NCBI RefSeq assembly: GCF_001509795.1
Contig: NZ_LLZN01000065.1
Coordinates: forward strand, 1-63,277
Direction: 5' to 3'
DNA from: Streptomyces sp. NRRL WC-3605
GTDB taxonomy: Bacteria; Actinomycetota; Actinomycetes; Streptomycetales; Streptomycetaceae
Length of the DNA stretch: 63,277 nt
In this document: in pieces, positions 7,968 through 16,410 of the stretch
Layout: each line of letters opens with the position of its first letter
Numbering within the stretch: position 1 is the first letter of the stretch
Notes under the pieces: model-generated
The model's input: the letters and a program-made list of their open reading frames with translations, nothing else
What the model was told of the DNA's origin: nothing
The model's database searches: none
Program-made: the position numbers and the translations under genes

Positions 7968-9428
7968 ATGGCCGGCGAAAAAGATCTGCCCAAGCCTAAG
8001 ATCGTGAACGACACATGCGTTGCGGATCCTGGACGTCCGCAAACCAAGACGCAGTTCATCGAGCACTCGCTGAAAGAACTCAAGCAGATGCTGGATGGCA
8101 CAAACCCTGGCGCCATCGAAGATGTCGGCCGTCATTGGGGCAAGGTGAACGAAATCCTCTCCGGCGGAGAAGGTGGCGGTATTGCTGGCCTCCTTGACAA
8201 GGCGGTTGACAACGTCTTGGAACACTGGGATGGAGACGCAGCCCGGAGCTTTGAAAAGAAGGCGCGGGAAATCTCGCAGAGCCTCAGAAACGCTGCCTGG
8301 CATGCGGATCTCAATAGCGGCCAGATGTCCGACGCCGGCTTCCAGCTGCGAAGGTACAAGGCGCAGCTGGACGAGATTGAAGAGCCTAGCGGCTGGGCCA
8401 AGCTAGGTGACGCTTTGAGTGACTGGCAATGGGACAACGGCGAAGCCGTTGCCAGTGACCTGAAGGACCGGAAGCTGACTGCCAAAGAGGTGGCAGAAAT
8501 CAATGAGGGCAAAATCGGCGCTAGTCGAGAAGCCCAACTCAATGGCGTCGCTGTAATGGAGAACCTGGGCGCCCAATACATGCGCATCACGGGTAACCTT
8601 CAGAGGAACCGGGTCGTTCAGAACCCTGACGGCACCGTCAAGGAGCCGAACCGTGATATCGAGTACCCGCCGCCGGTGACTCCTCCTGGCACCGGAGGCG
8701 CTTCACGTCCTGGAACGGTCGGAGCGGCGCCCAAGCCGTGGAACGCTGGTCCGACCAACAGCGTCAAGCCTGCCCCCAATGTGCCCCGCGACCAGGGCAT
8801 CACGGGGGGCACGCAGCTACCGCCGACGGCGAAGACAAAGGTGGATAGCATCACTCCTGGCCTGACTGGTCCTGGCTCGGTGTCGGGCCCCGGAGCAGGA
8901 AGTGGTGCCGGCGGTGGTCTTGGTGCTGGCGGCGCTCAGGGGCCTGGTGTTATGCCTTCCGGAACCGGTGCTGGCTTCGGTCGTGGTGCCACCGCAGGAC
9001 GTGGCGGCCTTGGAACGACCAGTGGCCGTAGCGGCATGACCGGTGGCGGCGCGGCGACTGGTCGCGGAGCCAGTGGCCGGGCTGGCATTGGGGGCATGGG
9101 AGGCGCCGGGGCCGGTGGGGCTGGTCGTGGCGCTGGCGCTGGCGGCGGTCGTGGCGCTCTTGCAAAGGCCCGAGGCGGGGTGGTGGGCGCAGCTAAGGGC
9201 ATCGCGGGGAAGGGCGCTGGCGGTGGCGCCGGCTTGCACGGTAGCCGTGGCGGAACTGGGCGCGGTGGCATGGCCGGTGGTATGGCTGGTGGTATGGGTG
9301 GCCGCAAGGGTCGGCGACCTGGGGATGAAAACAGCCAGGGTGACCGTCCCGACTACTTGGTCGAGGACGAAGAGACCTGGATCTCGGAGGAAGACCGGAA
9401 GCGGAACGTACCGCGAACCATCGAGTAG
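7968..9428 (+). CDS. WXG100-domain protein with long Gly-rich tail (probable T7SS substrate)
   Basis: A GGGAGGAG ribosome site lies seven bases before ATG 7968. The 486-residue product has an N-terminal helical domain (about 1-210) with an Esx-like turn near HWDGDAARSF and a DLKDRKLTAKEV segment. A Pro/Thr linker and a ~160-residue Gly-rich region full of GRG, GAG and GGMAGG repeats follow. The acidic C-terminus (DYLVEDEETWISEEDRKRN) is a tail I associate with Streptomyces PPE-like proteins. It is the likely larger partner of the 7579 product. No enzymatic domain is visible, so the role may be structural at the cell surface. Confidence 0.75.
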   Translation: MAGEKDLPKPKIVNDTCVADPGRPQTKTQFIEHSLKELKQMLDGTNPGAIEDVGRHWGKVNEILSGGEGGGIAGLLDKAVDNVLEHWDGDAARSFEKKAREISQSLRNAAWHADLNSGQMSDAGFQLRRYKAQLDEIEEPSGWAKLGDALSDWQWDNGEAVASDLKDRKLTAKEVAEINEGKIGASREAQLNGVAVMENLGAQYMRITGNLQRNRVVQNPDGTVKEPNRDIEYPPPVTPPGTGGASRPGTVGAAPKPWNAGPTNSVKPAPNVPRDQGITGGTQLPPTAKTKVDSITPGLTGPGSVSGPGAGSGAGGGLGAGGAQGPGVMPSGTGAGFGRGATAGRGGLGTTSGRSGMTGGGAATGRGASGRAGIGGMGGAGAGGAGRGAGAGGGRGALAKARGGVVGAAKGIAGKGAGGGAGLHGSRGGTGRGGMAGGMAGGMGGRKGRRPGDENSQGDRPDYLVEDEETWISEEDRKRNVPRTIE

Positions 9429-9514
9429 CCACCTGAGCGAGCCGCACGACATGCGTGCGGCTCGCTCGCACGAGCGCTGGCGCAGCCAGGCGGAGTTGAG
9501 TGAGGAGCCATGAA

Positions 9515-10810
9515 GTGAGTCTTAAGCAAGTCTGGTCCACGGCGGGAGTCGTGAGTCTGACGGGGGCCTTGCTCTTCACTGCGGCGCCAGCGGCTTTTGC
9601 TGATTACGTACGGGACCAACAGTGGGCGTTGAATGCGTTCGCCGCAAAGGACGTCTGGGCCGAGTCCGAAGGTGCCGGTGTCACAATCGCCGTCGTTGAT
9701 TCTGGGGTCGACGGAAGTCACCCTGATCTTACCGGTCAGGTACTTAAAGGTAAGGATTTCACTGGCGGAGGAAATGCTCAGGAAGACGTTCTCGGTCATG
9801 GTACAAAGATGGCGAGTCTCATCGCTGGCCACGGTCACGGTGCGGGCAACTCCTCGGGTGTAATCGGTCTAGCACCCAAAGCTAAAATCCTGCCCCTGCG
9901 TACACTTCAGAAGGATTCCGATAGGAATCTCGACGAGACCTGGGGTGCAGCGGTCAAATATGCGGTAGATAACGGTGCAAAGGTGATCAATCTATCCATC
10001 GCCAACGATGGTGGAAAGACTCTGAGTGCTGGTCGCGAAGCTATCGCGTATGCCCAGCAGCATGATGTGGTTGTTGTGGCGGGATCGGGAAACGACGGCT
10101 ACTCGGCGGTAAGTGAGCCAGCGGCTCTACCCGGCGTTATCTCAGTCGGTGCCGTAGATGAAAAGGCAAATCTTTGGGCCGATTCCAACACCGGAAAAGG
10201 TTTGTCGCTCACTGCCCCGGGTGTCAAAATCGTCGGCGCAAACCCGACAATGTCTAATGGGTATGGCGTAGGAAGCGGTACTTCAGACGCCACGGCTTAC
10301 GTATCTGCTGCCGCTGCCCTAGTCCGGTCTAAGTACCCTGATCTCACCGCAGGCCAGGTGATCAACCGCCTGATCAAGACGGCTACGTTCGCCCACCACG
10401 AGGGCTTGAAGGCGCCCGACGAGAAGTACGGTTACGGCATCGTCCGGCCCTACTCTGCGCTCACGATGGACATCCCGGTCGGGCCGAAGACGAACCCTCT
10501 GGGGCAGCTTGAGGCAGCTTCCGTCTCTAATCAGTCGTCCGCAGGTAAGGACTCTGCGACTCAAGACGAGAAGAAGTCCTCGTCCAGCAACCTCGTGCTC
10601 ATCGGCGGCATCGCCGCAGTAGTTGTCATCGGTGTGATCGTCTTCGTAGTAATCCGCAGCCGCCGTAACGGCGGCAACAGCGGCGGCCCTGGCGCCAGCG
10701 GTGGCGCCTCTCAGGGACCGGGCTCTCAGCCGTATCCCAACGCTGCCTCGGGGCAGGGCTACTCACCGCGTCCCGGCCAGGGCCCGCAGAACCCCAATCA
10801 ATACTCCTGA
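9515..10810 (+). CDS. Second mycosin-like S8 serine protease
   Basis: I chose GTG 9515 because GAGGAG lies seven bases before it and the N-terminus then aligns with the paralogue at 11194; a GTG at 9500 would add five residues. The 431-residue protein has a signal peptide ending near AFA-D30. The triad is D62 (VVDSGVD), H95 (GHGTKMAS) and S257 (GTSDATAY). A membrane helix at about 366-386 is followed by RSRRNGG and a Pro/Gly/Gln cytosolic tail. Unlike the MycP at 6232 it has no Cys and no N-terminal extension. It probably processes the neighbouring Gly-rich substrate rather than serving the core complex; that is inferred from position. Confidence 0.88.
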   Translation: MSLKQVWSTAGVVSLTGALLFTAAPAAFADYVRDQQWALNAFAAKDVWAESEGAGVTIAVVDSGVDGSHPDLTGQVLKGKDFTGGGNAQEDVLGHGTKMASLIAGHGHGAGNSSGVIGLAPKAKILPLRTLQKDSDRNLDETWGAAVKYAVDNGAKVINLSIANDGGKTLSAGREAIAYAQQHDVVVVAGSGNDGYSAVSEPAALPGVISVGAVDEKANLWADSNTGKGLSLTAPGVKIVGANPTMSNGYGVGSGTSDATAYVSAAAALVRSKYPDLTAGQVINRLIKTATFAHHEGLKAPDEKYGYGIVRPYSALTMDIPVGPKTNPLGQLEAASVSNQSSAGKDSATQDEKKSSSSNLVLIGGIAAVVVIGVIVFVVIRSRRNGGNSGGPGASGGASQGPGSQPYPNAASGQGYSPRPGQGPQNPNQYS

Positions 10811-10828
10811 AACAAGAACGCCCCACCT

Positions 10829-10860
10829 CGCGCCCCGGGCAGCGGCATGCCCGGGGCGCG
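10829..10860 (+). terminator. Strong terminator hairpin after the second mycosin
   Basis: Perfect 12-bp arms CGCGCCCCGGGC/GCCCGGGGCGCG with an 8-base loop begin 18 bases after the stop. This closes the 7579-10810 operon. Confidence 0.75.
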
Positions 10861-11193
10861 GCCGTGTGCTGCAGCCTCGCCGTGAGAGGCGACGATGCGA
10901 TGGGTCACTGGGTGGCACGCGAGTGATGTGCAAGGCGAGGTATCACCGAAGCCAACAGGCGTGAGCCCCAGTGGCTTACACGCAGTGTGATCGGCGCGAC
11001 CGAGGATGCGAGGTCTGCCGGCCGCCCGCAATGGGCGGTCCGAGAATGCGAAGCTCCGGGTGGCCACCTGACTACCCGACTACCTGACTACCTGACTGTA
11101 AACGAAGACTGAATCACCGCGAGCGGAATTGACGGGCTGGGCATCGTCCGTCGAGCCAGGCCTGTGTAGCCAAAGCTGAGTGAGGAGCAAGGA
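10861..11193. other. Intergenic region upstream of the third mycosin
   Basis: This 333-base stretch has no convincing gene. It contains an 8-bp tandem repeat at 11068-11098 and, next to the start codon, GAGTGAGGAGC, which is identical to the sequence before the second mycosin. That fits duplication of the gene with its ribosome site. Confidence 0.5.
11068..11098 (+). repeat. Short tandem repeat, 8-bp unit CTGACTAC, about 3.9 copies
   Basis: Units at 11068, 11076, 11084 and 11092 read CTGACTAC, CCGACTAC, CTGACTAC and CTGACTG. They lie about 100 bases before the third mycosin and may be a slippage-prone tract. Confidence 0.8.
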
Positions 11194-12492
11194 ATGGGTG
11201 TCAAGCGAATCCGGTCCACCACTGGAGTCGTGGCGTTGACGGGCATTTTGCTCCTCACGTTGGCACCCACGGCATCGGCTGATGAGGTGCGAGACGCTCA
11301 GTGGCCCTTGACAGTCTACGACGCTGAGAAAGTGTGGAAGACGTCGCAAGGAGAAGGCGTCACAGTTGCGGTGGTCGACTCGGGGGTTGACGCGAGTCAC
11401 CCCGACCTTCTTGGTCAGGTCCTGCCTGGAAAAGACTTCAGTGGCGACGGCGACCCACACAGGGATGATGACGGCCATGGAACTGGGATGGCGAGCCTCA
11501 TTGCCGGACATGGCCATGGGGTGAATGGCTCATCAGGAGTCGTGGGGCTTGCCCCGAGAGCTAAGATTTTGCCAGTTCGCTATGGCTCGGAGGGCGACAA
11601 ACTCGCTACGACGGCTTGGGCTGCGGGTGTGCGCTACGCGGTGGACCAGGGCGCCACTGTTATCAATTTGTCGCTGGTCGACTCTAGCGCCTATCCCGGA
11701 TCCAGTGCCGCTAAAGCGATCAAGTACGCGCAAGATCATGACGTAGTCGTAGTGGCAGGTGCGGGAAATGACGCCGGTACCGTCAACTATCCTGCCGCAC
11801 TTCCCGGTGTGGTCGCCGTAACGGCTGTGGATCAGGCGCTCAACTTCTGGTCGAGGTCGAACACTGGCGAGGTGACGGTTGCAGCGCCCGGTGTTGAGAC
11901 CCCTCAGGCTGATCCCACCGTTTCGAGTGGCTATGTACGCGCGAATGGCACCTCAGGCTCGACCGCTTACGTGTCCGCCATCGTGGCGCTTCTCCGCTCC
12001 AAGTACCCCGACCTGACCGCAGGACAAATCATCAACCGCTTGGTCAAGTCCGCGTCCTTCCTTCAGCATGAAGGTAGGAAGGCCCCGGACCGTGAACTAG
12101 GCTACGGCATCGCCCGCCCCGGCACGGCCCTGACCATGAGCATCCCCAAGGGGCCCAAGCGGGGGCCCGTCATCAAGCGATCGTCGTCGAGTTCGGCTGA
12201 TTCCGCGGCAGGTTCAGACAACAGCGACGGCATGACTCACGCCAAGAAAAAGACGAAGAGGAAGTCCTCCCCCGGCAAGTTTCTCCTGGTCGGTGGCCTC
12301 GCCGCAGCGGTGGTCATCGTCGGCATCCTCGTCGCCGTCGTCCGCAGCCGCCGCAATGGCGGCAACAACGGCGGCCCCGGCTCAGGCGGCGCCGTTCCCG
12401 GCGGCTACCCGTCGCAGCCCGGCGCGTACCCGCCCGCCCCACAGCAGTACCCCGGCCCCTACTCGCAGCAGCCGCCGCACCAGGGACAATAG
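11194..12492 (+). CDS. Third mycosin-like S8 serine protease
   Basis: The 432-residue product starts at ATG 11194 after GAGGAGCAAGGA. It parallels the protein at 9515 throughout: signal peptide to ASA-D30, D62 (VVDSGVD), H95 (GHGTGMAS), S254 (NGTSGSTAYV), a membrane helix at about 367-388, RSRRNGG, and a Pro/Tyr/Gln tail ending QPPHQGQ. It also lacks cysteines and the mycosin N-terminal extension. The two are clearly tandem duplicates separated by a terminator. The C-terminal tail resembles the small membrane protein encoded next. It is likely membrane-anchored with the catalytic domain outside. Confidence 0.88.
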   Translation: MGVKRIRSTTGVVALTGILLLTLAPTASADEVRDAQWPLTVYDAEKVWKTSQGEGVTVAVVDSGVDASHPDLLGQVLPGKDFSGDGDPHRDDDGHGTGMASLIAGHGHGVNGSSGVVGLAPRAKILPVRYGSEGDKLATTAWAAGVRYAVDQGATVINLSLVDSSAYPGSSAAKAIKYAQDHDVVVVAGAGNDAGTVNYPAALPGVVAVTAVDQALNFWSRSNTGEVTVAAPGVETPQADPTVSSGYVRANGTSGSTAYVSAIVALLRSKYPDLTAGQIINRLVKSASFLQHEGRKAPDRELGYGIARPGTALTMSIPKGPKRGPVIKRSSSSSADSAAGSDNSDGMTHAKKKTKRKSSPGKFLLVGGLAAAVVIVGILVAVVRSRRNGGNNGGPGSGGAVPGGYPSQPGAYPPAPQQYPGPYSQQPPHQGQ

Positions 12493-12689
12493 GGTCGGCC
12501 TGTCCTAGGGGACGAAGGACCGAGGGTTGCGGCCCTGGTCCGCAAGCCGGCGCGCGAGGCGCGAGGCCGGCCAGGTCGCACACCGTGTGGCATGAGACGG
12601 ATGCTCTGCCGGCGCTACCCACCGTCTGGTCAGGTCGTTAGATACAACAGGCAGCGCATCTGGTCGAGAACGAGAAGGGACTTACCTGA

Positions 12690-12974
12690 ATGGGCGCCAT
12701 CGTCCTGGTCGTCGGTGTCGTGGTACTGGGAGCCGTCATCGCGGTTGTCGTCGCGGCCAAGAGCCGTAGTCGGCGCAACGCCGGCCCGGTGCCCGGCCAT
12801 CCCTGGCCGGGGCCTCACGCGCCCCAGTCGGGATACCAGCAACAGGCGTACCCGCTCGCCCAGCCGCCGTACCCGCCGGCCTCCCACCAGGGCTACCCGG
12901 CTCCTCCTGGGCAGCAGCCGGCATCGCAGGCGCCAAACCCCTACAAACAACCGCCTCCGCACCAGGGCCAGTAG
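12690..12974 (+). CDS. Small membrane protein resembling a detached mycosin anchor and tail
   Basis: This 94-residue protein consists of one membrane helix (about residues 2-23), the basic stop-transfer RSRRNAG and a Pro/Tyr/Gln-rich tail ending QPPPHQGQ. The same order (helix, RSRRNGG, Pro-rich tail, PPHQGQ) ends the mycosin at 11194. GAAGGGA lies nine bases before ATG 12690. It may be the remnant of a third protease copy whose catalytic part was lost, or a deliberate partner displaying the same tail in the cytosol. No other function can be assigned. Confidence 0.65.
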   Translation: MGAIVLVVGVVVLGAVIAVVVAAKSRSRRNAGPVPGHPWPGPHAPQSGYQQQAYPLAQPPYPPASHQGYPAPPGQQPASQAPNPYKQPPPHQGQ

Positions 12975-13124
12975 TCGCCCGATCCAGGCCGGACATGGGG
13001 GGAGTCTCGAGCGCAGCTGTCCCGGTTCAAAGCGAGAAGAGCGGCCTGATCCCACCGAGTCGGCACTGGATGAGATCAGTGTGTTCCGCGCTCGTAGTTG
13101 CACGTCACCGAAGAGGAACAGTGG

Positions 13125-13463
13125 ATGGCTGACGACGGAACCTCCTTCTACGAACCCACTGCCGGAAGGAGCCTGGCCCGCAAGTTCGAGATGCAGGCCT
13201 ACGACCTGAGGGCCTATCTGAAGAGGTTCGAGGAGGAGACGGGGGAAGAGGCCATCACTGATGGTTTCGGAGTGCTGACGGAATCCGCGGAGGTCACCAG
13301 CGCCTACATCTCCTACTCGGAGGACGTCGCAAGTGCCATGAAGGTCGTGCACAAGCACCTGGACAGGATCGCCGACGCTCTGCGCAAGGTGAATGCGAAC
13401 ACCGAGGTCACCGACGACGAACTCGCGGTCCTCTTCGGAAAGTCGAAGGGCGGCGAGCAGTGA
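13125..13463 (+). CDS. Small helical T7SS-associated protein
   Basis: I prefer ATG 13125 (GAGGAACAG just upstream) to a TTG at 13098. The 112-residue product is helical and rich in Glu and Lys, without signal peptide or membrane helix, and ends AVLFGKSKGGEQ. Its stop overlaps the GTG of the next gene (GTGA), so the two are co-translated. The next product is a WXG100-headed protein, so this is probably its Esx-like partner or chaperone. I do not recognise a named family. Confidence 0.7.
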   Translation: MADDGTSFYEPTAGRSLARKFEMQAYDLRAYLKRFEEETGEEAITDGFGVLTESAEVTSAYISYSEDVASAMKVVHKHLDRIADALRKVNANTEVTDDELAVLFGKSKGGEQ

Positions 13464-14584
13464 GCGGGAACGAGTCTCTTGCCGAAGAGATCGTCGAGCT
13501 CGGTATCGAGGTCATCAGACCGGGTGGACGCCCGGAGGAGCTGGAAGCCGCAGCCAAGGCGTGGCGTCAGCTGAAGTCTGAGGTCGAGGACATGGTGAAA
13601 GCCCTGGACAAGGACATCAGGGCAACTGTGGGAGACACCTGGCGTGGCGAAGCGGCCGATGCCTTTGCGGATCATTGGGATGAGTTCGCGGCTGCTGTGC
13701 GCGGCGCCACCGAGGATTTCGATGAGGCAGCCAAGGGCCTCGACGACGCCGCGAAATGCATTCGCGAGGTCAATGACGAGATCGAGGACATCTATGTGGA
13801 GATCGGGATCTCCATCGGTGTGTCCGTCGGGATGTCCTTCCTCACCCTGGGCGTCTCGGCCGCGGTCGGCACAGCTCGTGTGACCATGCTGGCTGCAAGA
13901 GCCCTGGACGCAGCGGGACGGCTGGGCAGGGCCTTGCGCATCATCGGTACTGCATACAGAAACCTCTACAAACGCGGAAAAGCAGGGAGACTTCTGGTCG
14001 AGGGAGCCCTGAACTGGGCTGGCGGCACAGCCGGAGGCGTGATCACCAGCGAGCTCAGCGGCAAGGGCTGGGAAATGGGTACGAACATGCTTGGCGGCCT
14101 GGCCGGCGCCACCGTCGGTACCGCTGCGGGCAAGGCGGTGACCGCTGTTGGAGGCAAGGAGATCCTCAGCGGCATGGCGGGAGGCGCGGCCGGGGGGATG
14201 TCGGGGGACTACCTGGACTCCGTGCGGAAGGGCGAGCGCTTCGACATCCGTCAGAGCGCCGTGACCGGTATCACGGGCGCCGCCGCCGGTGGGCTCGGCG
14301 GCGGGGCACGGGCCGTCGACCGAGGCCTTGACGACATGGCCCGGGGCGTGAAGAACGACAATGACTTCGCTTACGCCGAGGGTCGTCCGGAGTATCAGCA
14401 GACGGGTGTGGATGCGGCGTTCGGGGCTTCCACTCCCGTCGCCGGGGGCGTGTCTGCGAACGCGGCGAAGGACGGTTTCGACGGAGTGGACAAGGGCGCC
14501 TCAGGGGCGCAGAAGTCTGCCGGGCGAGGCGTCGCCGCGGACAGCAGGACAGCGACGGATCGGATTCGCGAGGACTTCGGCTGA
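13460..14584 (+). CDS. WXG100-headed protein with glycine-zipper region and C-terminal DFG tail
   Basis: The 374-residue protein starts with GTG overlapping the previous stop. Residues 1-105 form a WXG100-type helical hairpin with DTWRGEAADAF. Hydrophobic Gly/Ala-rich segments follow (IGISIGVSVGMSFLTLGVSAAVG and several AGGxxGG repeats) that look membrane-active or glycine-zipper-like, then a polar tail ending TDRIREDFG. The last residues match the EsxB ending (SDFG), suggesting recognition by EccC. Its own stop overlaps the next ATG (TGATG). Probably an exported effector or surface protein; no catalytic motif is seen. Confidence 0.75.
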   Translation: MSGNESLAEEIVELGIEVIRPGGRPEELEAAAKAWRQLKSEVEDMVKALDKDIRATVGDTWRGEAADAFADHWDEFAAAVRGATEDFDEAAKGLDDAAKCIREVNDEIEDIYVEIGISIGVSVGMSFLTLGVSAAVGTARVTMLAARALDAAGRLGRALRIIGTAYRNLYKRGKAGRLLVEGALNWAGGTAGGVITSELSGKGWEMGTNMLGGLAGATVGTAAGKAVTAVGGKEILSGMAGGAAGGMSGDYLDSVRKGERFDIRQSAVTGITGAAAGGLGGGARAVDRGLDDMARGVKNDNDFAYAEGRPEYQQTGVDAAFGASTPVAGGVSANAAKDGFDGVDKGASGAQKSAGRGVAADSRTATDRIREDFG

Positions 14585-16014
14585 TGACCCAAGTGGAAGC
14601 CACCCGCACTCCTTCCCCCACCTCCTCGGCCGCACTAGGTGCCTGGTGTGCGGGGCTGGGGCTCCTGGCCACAACGTCCGTATTCGGGCTCTGGCTGTTC
14701 GGCACGGACTCGGACCGGCGTCGATTGCTGATCCTGATGTGCCTGGCCACCACGTTGATGTGCGTCGTGGTGATCGCACTGCGACAACGGGCATTCGGTG
14801 GGCGAAAGTCGGTGCGCGAGGTCGCCCTGGCCGCCTCCGCTCGTTCGGTGGACGAGCCGGCGGACGAGGCGCCGGGATCCACCCTTGAAACAGCGGATCT
14901 GCCGCTCATGCTTCCCTCGAGGCGAGGTCAGCAGGTGCGGAGCCTCGCCTGGGTGGCCGGGATCGCCACCGCGCTCTTGGCGATCCTCGCATTGGCGGCG
15001 GGAACCCCTCAAAGGTCGGGGCGCGTCGAGCGTATCCACGCGGCCGGAGCCGAGTTCGGCACCGCAACGGCGGAGAAGATCAGCGATGTTCGACGGAAGT
15101 CCTCCAGGGGCAAGGACCCCTACATCGCAACGGTCGTCGTCCGGCTGCCTGCCGCGACAGGCGAAGAGCCCATGTCCGCCGTGGTCAAGGCGACGACCAA
15201 CCAGCCGTTGAGTCCGGGTGACCCGGTGACCGTGCTGTACGCGCCGTCGCAGCCGGAGCTGGGCGCAGTGGCAGGCGGCGAGCGCAGTCTGGGCGCCGAG
15301 TTGCGGGGAGAGACCATGCCCGCGTACCTGCGTTGGGCGTTCGTCGCGGCCTGGGGCCTCAGCTGTCTTGGTGCCGTCAGCCACATGTCGACGAGTCACG
15401 GTTTTCGATCCTTTTCCCGTCTGGGAGAGAAGGACAGAGCCATTCGAGGGCGGTACAAGCGAGTCGCCCTCTTTGATTCCAGAGGCCGAAGAGAATCTTC
15501 CGAGGGCCCGACCCGCCTCGAGATCCAGACCGATGCCGGAATCGCCCGCTTCCACACGATCACTGGCAGTCGTAGCTTGCCCGAGTTCATGGAGCACGAT
15601 CCTCTCTGGGTGTGCTGGGATGCGCATCGGGGGGCACGGTCTTCTCGATTCTCGCCGAGCATGACCCCTGCGGCCTTGGTCTTCGACCATGGACTGGTCC
15701 TGCACGGGATGATGAAGGTCGAGGAGGCACAAGCACTCGCCTCCGGGGGTGTCTCCTTGGGGAAAGTGGCGACCATGCCGCAGGGGAGTCGCCGTCTGCG
15801 GCTGTTCGACGTACGCGCACAATGGCCGTCGTACGTCGATCCGTTCATGTTCCAGATCTGCGCGGTGGTGATTGCCAGTGCGGCACTCATGACCTTCGAC
15901 GTGGCCAACGGATGGCGCTGGACGGCGGGAGTCGTCGCATTTCTCGGGGTGTGGGCCGCCGTTGGGCTGCATGTGAGCGACGACGCTTCCAGGGAACAAG
16001 GTACGAAGGAGTGA
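14584..16014 (+). CDS. Multi-pass membrane protein of unknown function
   Basis: The 476-residue product is coupled by a TGATG overlap to the preceding substrate gene. Membrane helices are visible at about residues 17-40, 48-66, 120-138, 243-262, 418-436 and 441-460. A soluble extracytoplasmic-looking segment (about 140-240) contains YIATVVVRLP and SPGDPVTVLY, and a second soluble segment lies before the last helices. No catalytic motif is evident. It may anchor or receive the product of the preceding gene. The family was not recognised. Confidence 0.7.
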   Translation: MTQVEATRTPSPTSSAALGAWCAGLGLLATTSVFGLWLFGTDSDRRRLLILMCLATTLMCVVVIALRQRAFGGRKSVREVALAASARSVDEPADEAPGSTLETADLPLMLPSRRGQQVRSLAWVAGIATALLAILALAAGTPQRSGRVERIHAAGAEFGTATAEKISDVRRKSSRGKDPYIATVVVRLPAATGEEPMSAVVKATTNQPLSPGDPVTVLYAPSQPELGAVAGGERSLGAELRGETMPAYLRWAFVAAWGLSCLGAVSHMSTSHGFRSFSRLGEKDRAIRGRYKRVALFDSRGRRESSEGPTRLEIQTDAGIARFHTITGSRSLPEFMEHDPLWVCWDAHRGARSSRFSPSMTPAALVFDHGLVLHGMMKVEEAQALASGGVSLGKVATMPQGSRRLRLFDVRAQWPSYVDPFMFQICAVVIASAALMTFDVANGWRWTAGVVAFLGVWAAVGLHVSDDASREQGTKE

Positions 16015-16113
16015 CGCCCCCTCCCAGCCCCGGCCCGCCCGTTCCTGGATGCGAGCCGGGGCTTCATCACGCGCCTCGATGCTCAGCGATGGCGGGTGAG
16101 GATCGGGGGTCTC

Positions 16114-16410
16114 ATGCGCTACATCAAAAAGGTCGGTGAGCGCGGGAATCCGATAGCCGAGCGCAACATCAACGACCTGGCCATGTATGCGGGCTACCGG
16201 GTCGTCAAGAAGGGCGTAAAGGGGGTGGTCAAGGATGCCATCGGCGCGGATCCGGCCGGAGCGGTTCAGGGGAGTCTGCTGGAGGACGGTCCCGGTGTGG
16301 CGGAGGAGCGCTACGAATACCATCAGCGTCCCGATTCGAAGATGCTCGGCGAGCGTACGGACGTCACGCCGTCGAGCGCGGCAAGGACAGTGAGGGACGA
16401 TTTCGGGTGA
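16114..16410 (+). CDS. Small protein with C-terminal DFG tail
   Basis: I prefer ATG 16114 (GATCGGGGG four bases before it) to GTG 16096. The 98-residue product is basic in its first half (repeated KKGVKGVVKD) and acidic later, ending ARTVRDDFG. This end matches EsxB and the 13460 product, so it may be exported by the ESX system or bind EccC. The stop overlaps the GTG of the next gene. Confidence 0.7.
   Translation: MRYIKKVGERGNPIAERNINDLAMYAGYRVVKKGVKGVVKDAIGADPAGAVQGSLLEDGPGVAEERYEYHQRPDSKMLGERTDVTPSSAARTVRDDFG

Noticed and set aside
12592..13209. 205-codon plus-strand frame over the small membrane protein region
   Set aside because: It is Arg/Ser/Thr-rich, overlaps the better-supported gene at 12690 in another frame and has no ribosome site.
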